Assembly: GCF_022682495.2 (NCBI RefSeq)
Contig: NC_071389.1
Location: 100,171,951 to 100,235,950, forward strand
DNA: 64,000 nucleotides
Origin: Desmodus rotundus
Lineage: Eukaryota > Chordata > Mammalia > Chiroptera > Phyllostomidae
Reading direction: 5' to 3'
Of this stretch, positions 21,987-34,386 are shown piece after piece; within the stretch, counting starts at the first letter, position 1, and each line of letters opens with the position of its first letter. The notes beneath the pieces were generated by a model. It had not been told where the DNA came from. It ran no database searches and worked only from the letters and a program-made list of their open reading frames with translations. Position numbers and translations under genes: made by a program.

Positions 21987-23651
21987 TTGGGAAGATGGCA
22001 GGGAGATAGGTGGGAGCAGAGTCCACTTCCCCTAAGCACCAGTGAAACACCTAGCTGATCTGAGGAATGGAGCGAACAGCCAACCGTATTTCAGCATATA
22101 TGAAGATTGGAGACCAAAGACAGAGGACATTGAAAGATCTGATGGTAAGAAGAGTACTTAAGGACAATAAGGTCCCTGCGATGTGCACGGGGACCAGGTA
22201 GGCTGAAGCCCCAGCACAGGGGTAGGGTCTGCTGCAGGATTCTTGGGAGAGAGCCAGGCTGGGCTGTGTGAGCAGCCAGGTGCTTGTTTGGACGAGGGGG
22301 CCTTGAATAGGAAGAATTTCTCAAAAAGAAAAAGAAAATAGAGGCACTCAGTGGCTAGTTAGAGAACTCTCCACAGCAGCCACGGCATCTGGCACCCCAC
22401 CCACACAGCCCCCGGACTGTGAACACTGGATAAGCAGCCGCAGTGCTCACCTAAAGCCCGGATGCGCGCACCCAGATTAGCGTACTGGGGGCCCACAACT
22501 GAAACCTCTGGTGGGTGCTCACCAGGAGCAGAGGCTACCAACCCCACGCACAGGCCCCAAGCAGTGGAGTGGACAGCCATGTGACTCAGGACCAAAGCAG
22601 CAGATCAGCTGATCAAAGGCCTGGCTGCCTGGGAGGGACCACAGCTAACAGCACCTGTTCTGAACAACTCCTACCTAGCCCCTGCACACATAGCCCTGCA
22701 GGGCCTACTGGCTCTCTCGGACTAAGGCAGAACAACCAGCAGAGGGGAGCGTCAGGGCTAGGGGAGACTGCATTCCCCGGAAAGACTCAACCCAGTAGGG
22801 GGCTGAACTACCCCATAGCAGCACCAAGAGCCCCTAGCATCTAAGACAGCAAAGTGCAAGAAGGGGGAGTGTGAGTTGCCCCTAATTGGTACAACTAAAA
22901 GACAGCACAACTAGTGAACTAAAGGCCTAGTGGGGAGCAGAAGGACCCTGAGGAACTGGACTGGAGGCTGAACAACAGTGAAGAGTGTGGCTCAGGAAGG
23001 GAGAAAAGTGAAACCAATCCTTCCAACCACCCCCTCGCGTTCCACAGACAAGAAGATCAGCAGAACTAACATGACTGCTTTAAAGCCAGCAGAAGACTTT
23101 TTTTTTTCTTTCCTCCTTGCCCCCTTAATTCCTTCTTCCTTTCTGTCCTTCTTTCTTTTTGTATTCCTTCTTCCTTCCATCCTTTACCTTTTTTAATCCT
23201 TCTTCCTGCCTTCTTTTATTTATTCTTTTGTTTTAATTTTTGTTAAAATTCCTTATCTTGCCTCCGATCTTTCTTTATTCCTTCTTCCTGCCTTCCTTTC
23301 CTTTTCTCTTCCCTTTTTCCCTCCTTCCCTTCTTATTTTTTCTTCTTTCTTTAAATTTTAATTTTGTATTGTTAAACAATAGCAGTTGTTTGCTTTTTCT
23401 GCCTCTTCTTTCCCCTCCCCAATTTCTTTTTCCCTCAAGTGAGACAATAAAACCCAGACTGGTGAAAAGACCAGAGTTAGACCATGTTACACCCATAAAC
23501 GTCAGCTTAAGACCACTGAGCACAGGAGATTAAGAGGACAGCACCACTGAATCCCACTGGCATTCTACCGTAGAGGTTCATACCATAAACCCAGGGAGTC
23601 AGAATAGATCAACTTACGAAGCAGAGGCTAACAAGAAGAGTCTCACAAACA
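21987..23651 (+). promoter_or_regulatory. L1-G 5'UTR
   Basis: The layout is as in B: a GC-rich start (22000-22850) with CpG-containing units, and a middle part with GCTGAACTACCCCATAGCAG, which is shared with B (5818) and, in reverse, with C and I. A polypyrimidine tract follows at about 23098-23430, then the leader before ORF1. The shared blocks fix element order and orientation. Promoter function is inferred from the L1 family. Confidence 0.78.
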
Positions 23652-24575
23652 ATGGGAAGACAAAGAAATAATCCCCAAATGAAATGAAAGGAGGAAGCCT
23701 CCGAAAGAATGGTAACTGAAAAAGAGGCAAGTCAACTATCAGATACTGAGTTCAAAGCAATGGTTATCAGGAAGCTCACAAAGCTGGAACTACCAGAACT
23801 ACCAGAAACTACAGGGAAACCACAATGAACTCACTGCAAACTATATTAACATGAAAAGAAAAAAAGAAACTATCAACAAGGGCCAAGAGGACGTGAGGAA
23901 TACAATTTGTGATTTGAAGAAACAATAGAAGGAAAGAAAAGCAGACTTGACGAGCAGAGGATCAGAATACCGAGCAGGAGGACAAGTAGAAAAAAAAACT
24001 GAGAAAGAGCAAGAAAAGAAAAAGAGGAATAGAAAGAATGAAGAGGGATTAATGGAAATGCAGGCAAAATAAAACGTAACAGTGTCCCTATAACAGGAAT
24101 ACCAGAAGGAGAAGAAGAAGAGCAAGGGATAGAAAACCTGTTTGAAAAAGTAATGATGGAAAATTTCCCTAATCTGATGAGAGAAAAAGTCACCCAAATC
24201 CAGGAAAGACAGAGAGTCTCAAGCAAGAGGAACACAAAGAGGTCCACTGCAAGACACATCATAATTAAAATGGCAAAATCCGAAGACAAAGAGAGGATCT
24301 TAAAGGCAGCAAGGGAGAAAAAGGAAGTAACATCCAAGGGAGCCCCAATAAGGTTAGCAACTGACTTCTCAATGGAAACGCTCCAAGACAGAAGAGAATG
24401 CCAAAAAATATTCCAAGTAATGAGAACCAGAGGCATGCAACCAAGACTAATTTACCCAGCAGGGCTCTCAATCGAGATAAAAGGCCAAATAAAGAGTTTC
24501 CCAGACAAAAGATGTCTAAAAGAATACACTTCCACCAAACCAGCCTTGCAAGAGATGCTAATCGGACGGCTTTAA
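23652..24575 (+). pseudogene. L1 ORF1, broken, element G
   Basis: The start ATG at 23652 begins MGRQRNNPQMK, but an early frameshift and further small indels break the N-terminal and coiled-coil part (23690-24050). The last part is open from the ATG 24153 to the stop at 24573-24575 (140 codons). It carries the end of the RRM-like domain and the whole C-terminal domain (TARHIIIKMAKSEDKERIL.., TKPALQEML). The normal length is about 307 codons. Confidence 0.92.
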
Positions 24576-24621
24576 GGAAAGGAAGGAAAAGAGAAAGAGA
24601 GAGGAACACAGGTAGGAAAAA

Positions 24622-27600
24622 ATGGCAATGAATAACTACCTATGGATAATAACCTTAAACGTAAATGGATTAAATGCTCCAATCAAAAGAAATAGAATAG
24701 CTGAATGGATAAGAAAACATGACCCACACGTATGCTGCCTACAAGAGAACCATCTCAGGACAAAAGACTTACACAGACTGAAAGTGAAGGACTGGAAACA
24801 AATTTTCCAAGCAAATGTACAGGAAAAAAAAGCAGGGGTAGCAATACTCATATCACAGAAAATAGACTTCCAAAGAAGGGCCATAAGGAGAGACTCAGAA
24901 GGTCACTTCATAAACTCAAAGGAAGAATCCAGCAAGAAGACATAAACATTGTGAATATATATATACACAACACAGGAGCACCCAAATACATAAAGGAAAT
25001 CTTGGAGGACTTCAAGAAAGATACTGACAGCAACACAATTATAGTAGGGGACTTTAACACCCCACTGTCAAAAATGGACAGGTCTTCCAAATAAAATATC
25101 CAAGAAGGATATTGTGTCACTTAACAATACCCTAGAGGAAATGGACTTAATTGATATATATAAACCCCTTCATCCCAAAAAAGCAAAATACACATTCTTT
25201 TCAAGTATACATTGAACATTTTCAAAGACAGACCACATGATAGGACACAACGCAAGCCTCAAGAAATTCAAGAAAATTGAAATCATATCAAGGATTTTTA
25301 TCTGAGTACAAGGGAATGAAACTAGAAACCAACCACAAAGGAAAGACCACAATCTCAAAACCATGGAGACTGAATAGCATGCTATTAAACAATGAATGGG
25401 TCAAGAATGAGATTAGGGAAGAAATCAAAAACTTTCTGGAAACACATGAAAATGAACTCACAACAACCCAAAACCTATGGGACACAGCAAGGGCAATCCT
25501 GAGAGGGAAGTTCATAGCAATAGAGGCCTACCTTAAAAAGATAGAAACATTTTAAACAAACAACCTAACCCTAAGCCTACAAGAACTTGAGCAACAATGA
25601 CAAGGACAGCCCAGAGCAAGCAGAAGGAAGGAAATAACCAAGATCAGAGCAGAGTTAAATGACATAGACAATAAAAGTACAATTCTAAGGATCAATGAAT
25701 CCAGGAGCTGGTTCTTTGAAAAGATAAACAAAATCGACAAGCCTTTAAGTAGGCTCATCATGAAAAAGGAGAGAGGATCCAAATAAACAAAATTAAAAAT
25801 AAAGAGGATAGATTCCAACTGACACCACAGAAGTACAAAGGATTGTAAGAAATTACTACGAAGAACTGTATGCCAAGAAATTTGAAAACCTAGGTGAAAT
25901 GGACACATTTCTAGAAAAATATAATCCTCCAAAACTGAATGAAGAAGAAGCAGAAAACCTGAACAGACCAATAACAGCAGACGAAATTGAAGCAGTCGTA
26001 AAAACCTCTTAAAACAGAAAAGACCTGGACCAGATGGTTTCACAGGAGAATTTTACAAAGCATTTAAGGAGGAGCTGACCCCTAGCATTCACAGACTATT
26101 CGAAAAAGTCCAAACTCATGGAAGACTCCCAAACTCTTTTTATGAAGCCAGCATCCTCCTAATCCCAAAACCAGATAAAGACACAACGAAGAAAGAAAAC
26201 TTCCGGTCAATATTGCTGATGAACATAGATGCTAAAATTCTCAACAAAATATTGGCAAACCGCATCCGGCAATACATTAAAAAGATCATACACCATGACC
26301 AAGTGGGATTCATCCCAGGGATGCAAGGATGGTACAATATTCGCAAATCAATAAACATAACACATCACATCAACAACAGCAAAGACAAAAATCACATGAT
26401 CATATCAATAGATGCTGAAAAAGCATTTGATAAGATACAGCACCCATTTATGATAAAAACACTCAGCAAAGTGGGAACAGAGGGAGCATTCCTCAACATA
26501 ATAAAGGCCATATATGAGAGACATACAGCCAATATCATACTCAATGGACAAAAACTTAGAGCTTTCCCACTATGATCAGGAACAAGACAAGGAAGCACTT
26601 TCTCACCACTCCTATTCAACATAGTATTAGAAGTCCTAGCCACAGCAATAAGACAAGAAAAAGCAATAACAGGCATCCAAATTGGAAAGGAGGAAATGAA
26701 ACTGCCACTGTTTGCAGACGACATGATAGTGTACATGGAAAATCCTATACACTACACCAAAACACTACTTGACCTAATAAATGAATTCGACAAAACAGCT
26801 GGATACAAAGTCAATACTCAGATATCAAAGGCATTTCTCTATACCAACAATGAAACTGCAGAAACAGAAATCAGGAAAAAAAATCCCATTTCATATAGCA
26901 ACAAGAAAAATAAAGTACCTAGGAATAGACCTAACGAAGGGGACAAAACCTGTACTCAGAAAACTACACAACACTGAAGAAAGAAATTAAGGAAGATACA
27001 AACAAATGGAAGCATGCACCATGCTCATGGATTGGAAGAATCAACATCATCAAAATGGCCACACTACTCAAAGTTATTTATAGATTCAATGCAATCCCTA
27101 TTAGAGTACCCATGACATATTTCACAGATACAGAACAACATTTCAGAAATTTATAAGGTACCATAAACAACCCTGGATAGCTGCAACAATTTTGAGAAAG
27201 AAGAACAAAGCAGGAGGGATCACAATACCTGATATCAAACTGTATTCCAAGGCCACTGTAGTCAAAACAGCCTGAACTGGCATAAAAACAGGCACATAGA
27301 CCAATGGAACAGAACAGAGAGCCCAGAAATAAACTCAAGTCTTTATGGTCAATATTTGACACAGGAGGCAGGAGCATAAAATGGAGCAAATACAGCCTCC
27401 TCAACAAATGGTGCTTGGAGATCTGGACAGCTACGTGCAAAAAAATGAAACTCGATCACCAACTTACACCATACACAAAAATAAATTCAAGGTAGGTACA
27501 AGACTTAAATATAAGTTGTAACACCATAAAAGTCCTAGTGGAAAACATTGGCAAGAAAATCTTAGACATTCCACGCAGCAACATCCTCAAAGACACATCC

Positions 27601-28432
27601 CCTAAAGCAAGGGACATAAAGGAAAGAATAACCAAATGGGACCTCATCAAAATAAAAAGCTTCTGCAGGGCTAAAGAAAACAGCACTGAAGTAAAAAGAG
27701 AACCCACAGTATGGGAAAAAATATTTGCCAATGATACCTCAGACAAGGGCCTGATCTCCAAAATATATAAAGAACTCACACGACTGCACTCCAGGAAGAC
27801 AAACAACCCAATTAAAAAATGGGCAAAGGACTTGAACAGACATTTCTCCAAGGACGGCATACAGAGGGCCTAGAGACATAAGAGAAGATGCTCAGCATCC
27901 CTAGCCATCAGAGAGATGCAAATTAAAACCACAATGAGGTACCATCTAACACCAGTCAGAGTGGCCAACATAAACAAATCCACAAACAAATGTTGGAGAG
28001 GATGCGGAGAAAAGGGAACCCTAGTGCACTGTTGGTGGGAATGCAGAGTGGTAGGCCACTGTGGAAAACAGTATGGAATTTCCTCAGAAAACTAAAAAAA
28101 TTGAACTCTCCTTTGACCCAGCAATTCCACTGCTGGGAATACACCCTAAGAAACCTGAAACACCAATCCAAAAGAACCTGTGCACCCCAATATTCATAGC
28201 AGCACAATTTACAATAGCCAAGTACTGGAATCAACCTAAGTGGCCATCAGCAAAGTAGTGGATTGAAAAACAATGGTGTATTTACACAATGGAATTCTAT
28301 GCAGCAGAGAGAAAGAAGGAGCTTTTACCCTTTGCAACAGCATGGATGGAACTGGAGAGCATTATGTTAAGTGAAATAAGCCAGGCGGTGAGGGACAAAT
28401 ACCATATGATCTCACCTTTAACTGGAACATAA
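24622..28432 (+). pseudogene. L1 ORF2, broken but nearly complete in length, element G
   Basis: The start ATG is at 24622 and the end is the HMISPLTGT-type stop at 28430-28432. Endonuclease motifs LNVNGLN, QENHLRTKD and GDFNTPLSKMDRSS are readable, while SDH has become SEY at about 25302-25310. Frameshifts occur near 24912, 25300 and 26000. The RT region around 26213-26575 is open ([35 protein letters not shown]) and the active site is intact as [12 protein letters not shown] (about 26710-26745). The cysteine-rich end lies near 27985-28055. It is not functional. Confidence 0.95.
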
Positions 28433-28690
28433 TAAATAGATTAAAAAAGGAAACAAAGCATAACCAGAGACATTGAAGTTAAGAGCAATCTAACAATGGT
28501 CAGGGGGGAGTGGGGATGGGACAGTGAGGAGAGCGGATTATAGGAACTACTATAGAGGACACATGGACAAAATCAAGGGGGAGGGTGGAGGTGGGGGAGG
28601 GAGGGGGTCATCTGGGGTTGGCTGGAGGGATGGGGAGAAAGGGCACACAACTGTAATTGAATAACAATGAAAAATTAAAATTAAAATAAA
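28433..28690 (+). promoter_or_regulatory. L1-G 3'UTR with G-rich tract and A-rich tail
   Basis: After the ORF2 stop, the 3'UTR contains several runs of three or more G (28500-28640: GGGGGGAGTGGGG, GGGGGAGGGTGG, GGGGGAGGGAGGGGG). A polyadenylation-type A-rich end follows. G-rich, quadruplex-capable 3'UTRs are a known feature of mammalian L1. The same tract appears as C-runs in the reverse copies (A', E, H, I, K, Q). Confidence 0.75.
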
Positions 28691-29109
28691 TACTATGGTA
28701 TTTTTACACAAGGGATTTCTATGTAGCAGAAAGCAAAGAAGGAGCTCCTACCCTTTGTGACAGCATGGATGGAACTGGAGAGCATTATGCTAAGTGAAAT
28801 AAGCTATGCAGTGAAGGACAAATACTATAGATGTCACCTTTAATGGTAACCTAATCAATAAAACGAACCAGCAAGCAAAATATAACCAGAGATATTGAAA
28901 TTGAGAGTTGGCTTACAGTGACCAGAAGGAAGAGGGGAGGGGATATGAGGGAGAAGGGTTTGCAGGAACAATTATAAAGGACACATGGATAATAACAAGG
29001 GGGGTGGAATTGGGGCAGGTAGGTGGGGAGGGCTGGGGTAGTGGGGAGGGGTTGGGGGGAAATACATACAACTGTAATGTAACAACAATAAAAAATGTTA
29101 AAAAATAAT
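28691..29109 (+). mobile_element. 3' end of outer L1-F (after element G)
   Basis: The piece starts TACTATGGTATTTTTACACA, which is the ORF2 C-terminal region ([15 protein letters not shown]). It runs through RKQRRSSYPL-like decayed codons, a G-rich 3'UTR (28920-29060) and the tail AACAACAATAAAAAATG. The right TSD of F follows at 29110. It is about 410 bp and is all that remains of F downstream of G. Confidence 0.9.
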
Positions 29110-29215
29110 GTGTATTGGTTAGTTATGTAGGTGTGAGGTTGGACCTCAGACTGCATTTCTTATCCAGGTATGATGTTTCTAGTCCCTGTGGAATATTATT
29201 GAGCAGCAAGGTGCT
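29110..29215. mobile_element. Old hAT-type DNA transposon, right half
   Basis: This is the continuation of the element that starts at 18602. The block CTCAGACTGCATTTCTTATC and the ending TTGAGCAGCAAGGTG follow the order expected for the right part of a Charlie-type MITE. 29110-29130 is the right TSD copy of L1-F. Together the halves would make an element of about 160 bp before the L1 arrived. Confidence 0.6.
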
Positions 29216-29322
29216 AGATAAGAAAATCTTCCCCAATGAAAACAGGATCCATCATCTTGAACTTTCAGAGACATGTTGACAGCACAATAGGAGTCACCCA
29301 GATACTCTTTCCCTTGTCCCAT
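29216..29322. other. Short unique spacer between F and H
   Basis: About 107 bases of non-repeat DNA remain between the old hAT element and the left TSD of H. No gene signal. Confidence 0.6.
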
Positions 29323-29588
29323 GAAAAAGCCCATTTTTTTTTATTGTTATTCAATTACACTTGTATGCCTTTTCTCCCCATCCCTCCACCCCACCCCAGG
29401 TGAACCCACCTCCCTCCCCCCCCTCCACCCTCCCCCTTGGTTTTGTCCATGTGTCCTTTATACTAGTTCCTGTAATCCCCTCTTCCCACTGTCCCTGCCC
29501 CCACGACCACGCCCGCCCTGGCTATTGTTAGATTGTTCTTAACTTCAATGTCTCTGGTTATATTTTGTTTGCTTTTTTCTTCTATTCC

Positions 29589-32500
29589 TTATGTTCCAGT
29601 TAAAGGTGAGATCATATGGTATTTGTCCATCACTTCCTGGCTTATTTCACTTAGCATAATGCTCTCCAGTTTCATCCATACTGTTGCAAAGGGTATAAGC
29701 TCCTTCTTTCTCTCTGCTGCGTAGAATTCCATTGTGTAAATATACCATAGATTTTGGATTCACTCGTTTGCTGATGGGCACTTCGGTTGCTTCCAGTACT
29801 TGGCTATTGTAAATTGTGCTGCTATGAACATTGGGGTGCACAGATTCTTTTGGATTGGTGTTTCAGTGTTCTTAGGGTATAATCCCAGTAGCAGAATTAC
29901 TGGGTCAAAGGGCAGTTCCATTTTTAGTTTTCTGAGGAAATTCCATATTGTTTTCCACAGTGGCCTCACCAGTCTGCGTTCCCACCAACAGTGCACGAGG
30001 GTTCCCTTTTCTCCGCATCCTCTCCAACATTTGTTTGTGGATTTGTTTATGTTGGCCATTCTGACTGGTGTGAGATGATACCTCACTGTGGTTTTAATGT
30101 GCATCTCTCTGATGGCTAGTTATGCTGAGCATCTTCTCATATGTCTCTGGGCCTTCTGTATGTCTTCCTTGGAGAAGTGTCTGTTCAAGTCCTTTGCCCA
30201 TTTTTTAATTGGCTTGTTTGTCTTCCTGGAGTAGAGTCGTGTGAGTTCTTTATATATTTTGGAGATCAGGCCCTTGTCTGAGGTATCATTGGCAAATATG
30301 TTTTCCCATACTGTTGGTTCTCTTTGTAATTTGGTGCTGTTTTCTTTAGCCATGCAGAAGCTTTTTATTTTGATGAGGTCCCATTTGTTTATTCTTTCCT
30401 TTATGTCCCTTGCTTTAGGGGATGTGTCTGTGAGGATGTTGCTGCGTGGAATGTCTGAGATTTTCCTGCCAATGTTTTCCGCAAGGACTTTTATGGTGTT
30501 ACAAATTATATTTAAGTCTTTTATCCATCTTGAGTTTATTTTCATGTATGGCATAAGTTGGTGATCGAGTTTCATTTTTTTGCACGTAGCTGTCCAGATC
30601 TCCCAACACCATCTGTTGAAGAGGCTGTTTTTGCTCCATTTTATGCTCCTGCCTCCTTTGTCAAATATTAATTGATCGTATAGACTTGAGTTTATTTCTG
30701 GGCTCTCTATTCTGTTCCATTGGTCTATGTGCCTGTTTTTATGCCAGTTCAGGCTGTTTTGACTACAGTGGCCTTGGAATACAGTTTGATATCAGGTATT
30801 GTGATCCCTCCTGCTTTGTTCTTCTTTCTCAAAATTACTGCATCTATTCGAAGTCGTTTATGGTTCCATATGAATTTCTGCAATGTTTGTTCTATATCTG
30901 TGAAATATGTCATGGGTACTCTAATAGGGATTGCATTGAATCTATAAATTGCTTTGGGTAGTATGGCTATTTTGATGATGTTAATTCTTCCAATCCATGA
31001 ACATGGTACATGCTTCCATTTGTTTGTATCTTCCTTAATTTCTTTCTTCAGTGTTGTGTAGTTTTCTGAGTACAGGTCTTTTACTTCCTTGGTTAGGTTT
31101 ATTCCTAGGTACTTTATTTTTCTTGTTGCTATATCGAATGGGATTTTTTTCCTGATTTCTGTTTCTGCAGCTTCGTTGCTGGTGTACAGGAATGCCTTTG
31201 ATTTCTAGGTATTGACTCTGTATCCAGCTGTTTTGCCAAATTCATTTATTAGGTCGAGTAGTTTTTTAGTGGAGTCTATAGGGTTTTCCATGTACACTAT
31301 CATGTCGTCTGCAAACAGTGACAGTTTCATTTCCTCCTTTCCAATTTGGATGCCTTTTATTTCTTTTTCTTGTCTGATTGCCGTGACTTGGACTTCCAAT
31401 ACTATGTTGAATAGGAGTGGTGAGAGAGGGCATCCTTCTCTTGTTCCTGATCTTAGTGGGAAAGCTCTAAGTTTTTGTCCATTGAGTGTGATGTTGGCTG
31501 TAGGTCTCTCATATATGGCCTTTATTATGTTGAGGACCGCTCCCTTTATTACCATTTTGCTGAGTGTTTTTATCAGCAATGGGTGCTGTATCTTATCGAA
31601 CGCTTTTTCCGCATCTACTGATATGATCATGTGATTTTTGTCTTTGCTGTTGTTGATGTGATGTATTATGTTCATTGATTTGCGAATATTTTATCATCCT
31701 TGCATCCCTGGGATGAATCCCACTTGGTCATGGTGGATGATCTTTTTAATATATAGCTGGATGCGGTTTGCTAATATTTTGTTGAGAATTTTAGCATCTA
31801 TGTTCATCAGCAATATTGACCGGAAGTTTTCTTTCTTCGTTGTGTCTTTATCTGGTTTTGGGATTAGGATGATGTTGGCTTCATAAAAAGAGTTTGGGAG
31901 TCTTCCATCAGTTTGGATTTTTTCAAATAGTCTGTGAAGGATAGGGGTTAGCTCTTCCTTAAATGCTTTGTAGAAATCTCCTGTGAAACCATCTGGCCCA
32001 GGGCTTTTGTTTGTCGGGAGTTTTTTGATGACTGCTTCAATTTCCTTTGCTGATATTGATCTGTTCAGGTTTTCTGCTTCTTCTTCATTCAGTTTTGGAG
32101 GATTATATTTTTCTAAAAATGTGTCCATTTCATCTAGGTTTTCAAATTTCTGAGCATACAGTTCTTCATAGTAATTTCTTATGATCCTTTGTATTTCCGT
32201 GGTATCAGTTGTAATCTCTCCACTTTCATTTCTAATTCTGTTTATTTGGATCCTCTCTCTTTTCTTCTTGATGAGCCTACTTAAAGGCTTGTCGATTTTG
32301 TTTATCTTTTCAAAGAACCATTTCCTGGATTCATTGATCCTTAGAATTGTGGTTTTAGTGTCTACATCATTTAACTCCGCTCTGATCTTGGTTATTTCCT
32401 TCCTTCTGCTTGCTCTGGGCTGTCTTTGTTTTTGTTCCTCCAGTTCTTGTAGGCATAGGGTTAGGTTGTTTGTTTGAACTGTTTCTAATTTCTTAAGGTA

Positions 32501-33407
32501 GGCCTGTATTGCTATGAATTTCCCTCTCAGGACTGCCTTTGCTGTGTCCCATAGGTTTTGGGTTGTGGTGAGTTCGTTTTCATTTTTTTCCAGAAAGTTT
32601 TTAATTTCTTCCCTAATCTCGTTCTTGACCCATTCATTGTTTAATAGCATGCTATTCAGTATCCATGATTTTGAGTGTTTTGGGTTTTTACCCTTGGGGT
32701 TGGTTTCTAGTTTCAGACCTTTGTGGTCAGAGAAGATGCTTGATATGATTTCAATTTTCTTGAATTTGTTGAGGCTTGCTTTGTGTCCTATCATGTTGTC
32801 TGTCTTTGAAAAAGTTCCATGGACACTTGAAAAGAATGTGTATTTTGCTTTCTTGTGATGAAAAGCTTTATATATACCAGTTAAGTCCATTTCATCTAGG
32901 GTATTGTTAAGTGACACAGTGTCCTTGTTGATATTTTCTTTGGAAGACATGTCCATTTTTGTTAGTGTGGTGTTAAAGTTCCCTACTATAATTGTGTTGC
33001 TGTAAATATCTTTCTTGAAGTCCTCCAAGATTTTCTTACTGTATTGGGGTGCTCCTATGTTGGGTGCATATGTATTTACAATGTTTATGTCTTCTTGGTG
33101 GTTTCTTCCTTTGAGTATTATGAAGTGACCTTCTGAGTCTCTCTTTATGGCCCATGTTTGGAAGTCTATTTTCTGTGATATGAGTATTGCTACCCCTGCT
33201 TTTTTTTCCTGTACATTTGCTTGGAAAATTTGTTTCCAGCCCCTCACTTTCAGTCTGGGTAAGTTTTGTCCTGAGATGGGTCTCCTGTAGGCAGCATATG
33301 GGTGGGTCTTGTTTTCTTATCCATTCAGCTATTCTATGTCTTTTGATTAGGGTATTTAATCCATTTACGTTTGACATTGTTATCGGTAGGTAGTTATTCA
33401 TTGCCAA
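29589..33407 (-). pseudogene. L1 ORF2, few lesions, element H
   Basis: The expected start at 33405-33407 is TTG instead of ATG; the next Met is at 33399-33401. A 2-base loss near 33265 shifts the frame. From 33247 to 31694, 517 codons are open: endonuclease (SDHKGLKLE intact, but GDFN changed to GNFN near 32990) and the first RT blocks. Two adjacent stops replace Trp-Tyr after GFIPGMQG (about 31694). 31675-31205 is open in the same frame with [14 protein letters not shown] and [12 protein letters not shown] intact, then TAG. More lesions follow near 30755 (1-base loss) and 30120 (TAA). The C-terminus has [17 protein letters not shown]. The normal stop is at 29589-29591. Confidence 0.95.
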
Positions 33408-33454
33408 ATTTTCCCTACCTGTGTTCCTCTCTCTTTCTCTTTTCCTTCTTTTCC

Positions 33455-34386
33455 TTAAAGCAGTCCCTTTAGCATCTCTTGCAGAGCTAGTTTGGTGGAA
33501 GTGTATTCTTTTAGACTTCTTTTGTCTGGGAAACTCTTTACTTAGCCTTCTATCTTGATTGAGAGCCTTGTTGGATAAAGTAGCCTTGGTTGCTGGCCTC
33601 TGGTTCTCATTACTTGGAATATTTTTTGCCATTCTCTTCTGGCTTGGAGCGTTTCCATTGAGAAGTCAGTTGCTAACCTTATTGGGGCTCCCTTGTATGT
33701 TACTTCCTTTTTCTCCCTTGCTGCCTTTAAGATCCTCTCTTTGTCTTGGAAATTTGCCATTTTAATTATGATGTGTCTTGCAGTCGGCCTCTTTGGGTTC
33801 CTCTTGCTTGGGCCTCTCTGTGTTTCCTGCATTTGGGTGACTTTTTCTCTCATCAGATTAGGGAAATTTTCCATCATTACTTTTTCAAACAGGTTTTCTA
33901 TCCCTTGCTCTTCTTCTTCTCCTTCTGGTATTCCTATTATACGGATATTTTTACATTTCATGTTGTCCTGCATTTCCCTTATTTCCTCTTCATTCTTTCT
34001 ATTCCTCTTTTCCTTTTCTTGCTCTTTCTGGGTGTTTTTTTCTACTTTGTCCTCCAGCTCTCTGTCCGATCCTCTGCTTCATCAAGTCTGCTTTTCATTC
34101 CTTCTACTGTGTTCTTCAGTTCAGAAATTGTATTCTTCATTTCCTCTTGGCTCTTGTTGATATTTTCTATTTCCTTTTTCATGTTGATATATTTTGCAGT
34201 GAGTTCATTGTAGTTTCCTTGTAGTTTCTGGTAGTTCTCTTTGAGCTCAGAGAGCTCAGTGAGCTTCCTGATGACCATTGCTTTGAACTCATTATCTGAT
34301 AGTTGACTTGCCTCTTTTTCAGTTAGCATTCTTTCTGAGACTTCCTCCTTTCCTTTCATTTGGGAATTGTTTCTTTGTCTTCCCAT
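33455..34386 (-). pseudogene. L1 ORF1, two lesions, element H
   Basis: The ATG is at 34384-34386 (MGRQRNNSQMKGKEEVSER). The first 114 codons cover the N-terminus and coiled coil (MKKEIENINKSQEEMKNTIS). One base is missing near 34050-34060 compared with the other copies, and the frame shifts (ending DRTESWRTK). In the new frame 33973-33542 is open: MQDNMKCKNIRIIGIPEGEE, RRM and most of the C-terminal domain. It ends at a nonsense codon (CAA to TAA, about 33542). The rest can be read to the normal stop at 33455-33457. Two changes separate it from an intact ORF1. Confidence 0.93.

Larger units (their letters stand above)
21987..28690 (+). mobile_element. L1 element G, full length, inside element F
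   Basis: A young-type L1, about 6.7 kb, on the + strand, with a 5' end like that of copy I (GGGAAGATGGCAGGGAGATAGG-like; about 21987). It has a 5'UTR to 23651, broken ORF1 (23652-24575), a 46-nt gap, ORF2 (24622-28432), a G-rich 3'UTR and an AAAATTAAAATTAAAATAAA tail. I find no TSD: the flanks are F ORF2 at about codon 280 on the left and the F 3' end on the right. The host sequence between these points is gone. The element lies tail to tail with H. Confidence 0.94.
18677..29109 (+). mobile_element. L1 element F, full-length outer copy, split by element G
   Basis: An older L1 subfamily on the + strand with a complete 5' end (GGAAGATGGCAGCCAGG at about 18681). It has a 5'UTR (18677-20182), broken ORF1 (20183-21089) and ORF2 from 21136. 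At 21977 ORF2 stops inside the endonuclease and element G begins. After G's tail the only F sequence left is the last about 50 codons of ORF2, the 3'UTR and the tail (28691-29109). A 21-bp TSD (18656-18676 / 29110-29130) brackets it, so both outer ends are original. About 3 kb of F ORF2 is absent. Confidence 0.9.

Noticed and set aside
33693..34213. Overlapping 155-codon frames on the + strand with hydrophobic, membrane-like content
   Set aside because: They are antisense to ORF1 of L1-H, and the same frames recur at 41443-41943. Hydrophobicity follows from the reverse complement of Glu/Lys-rich codons.
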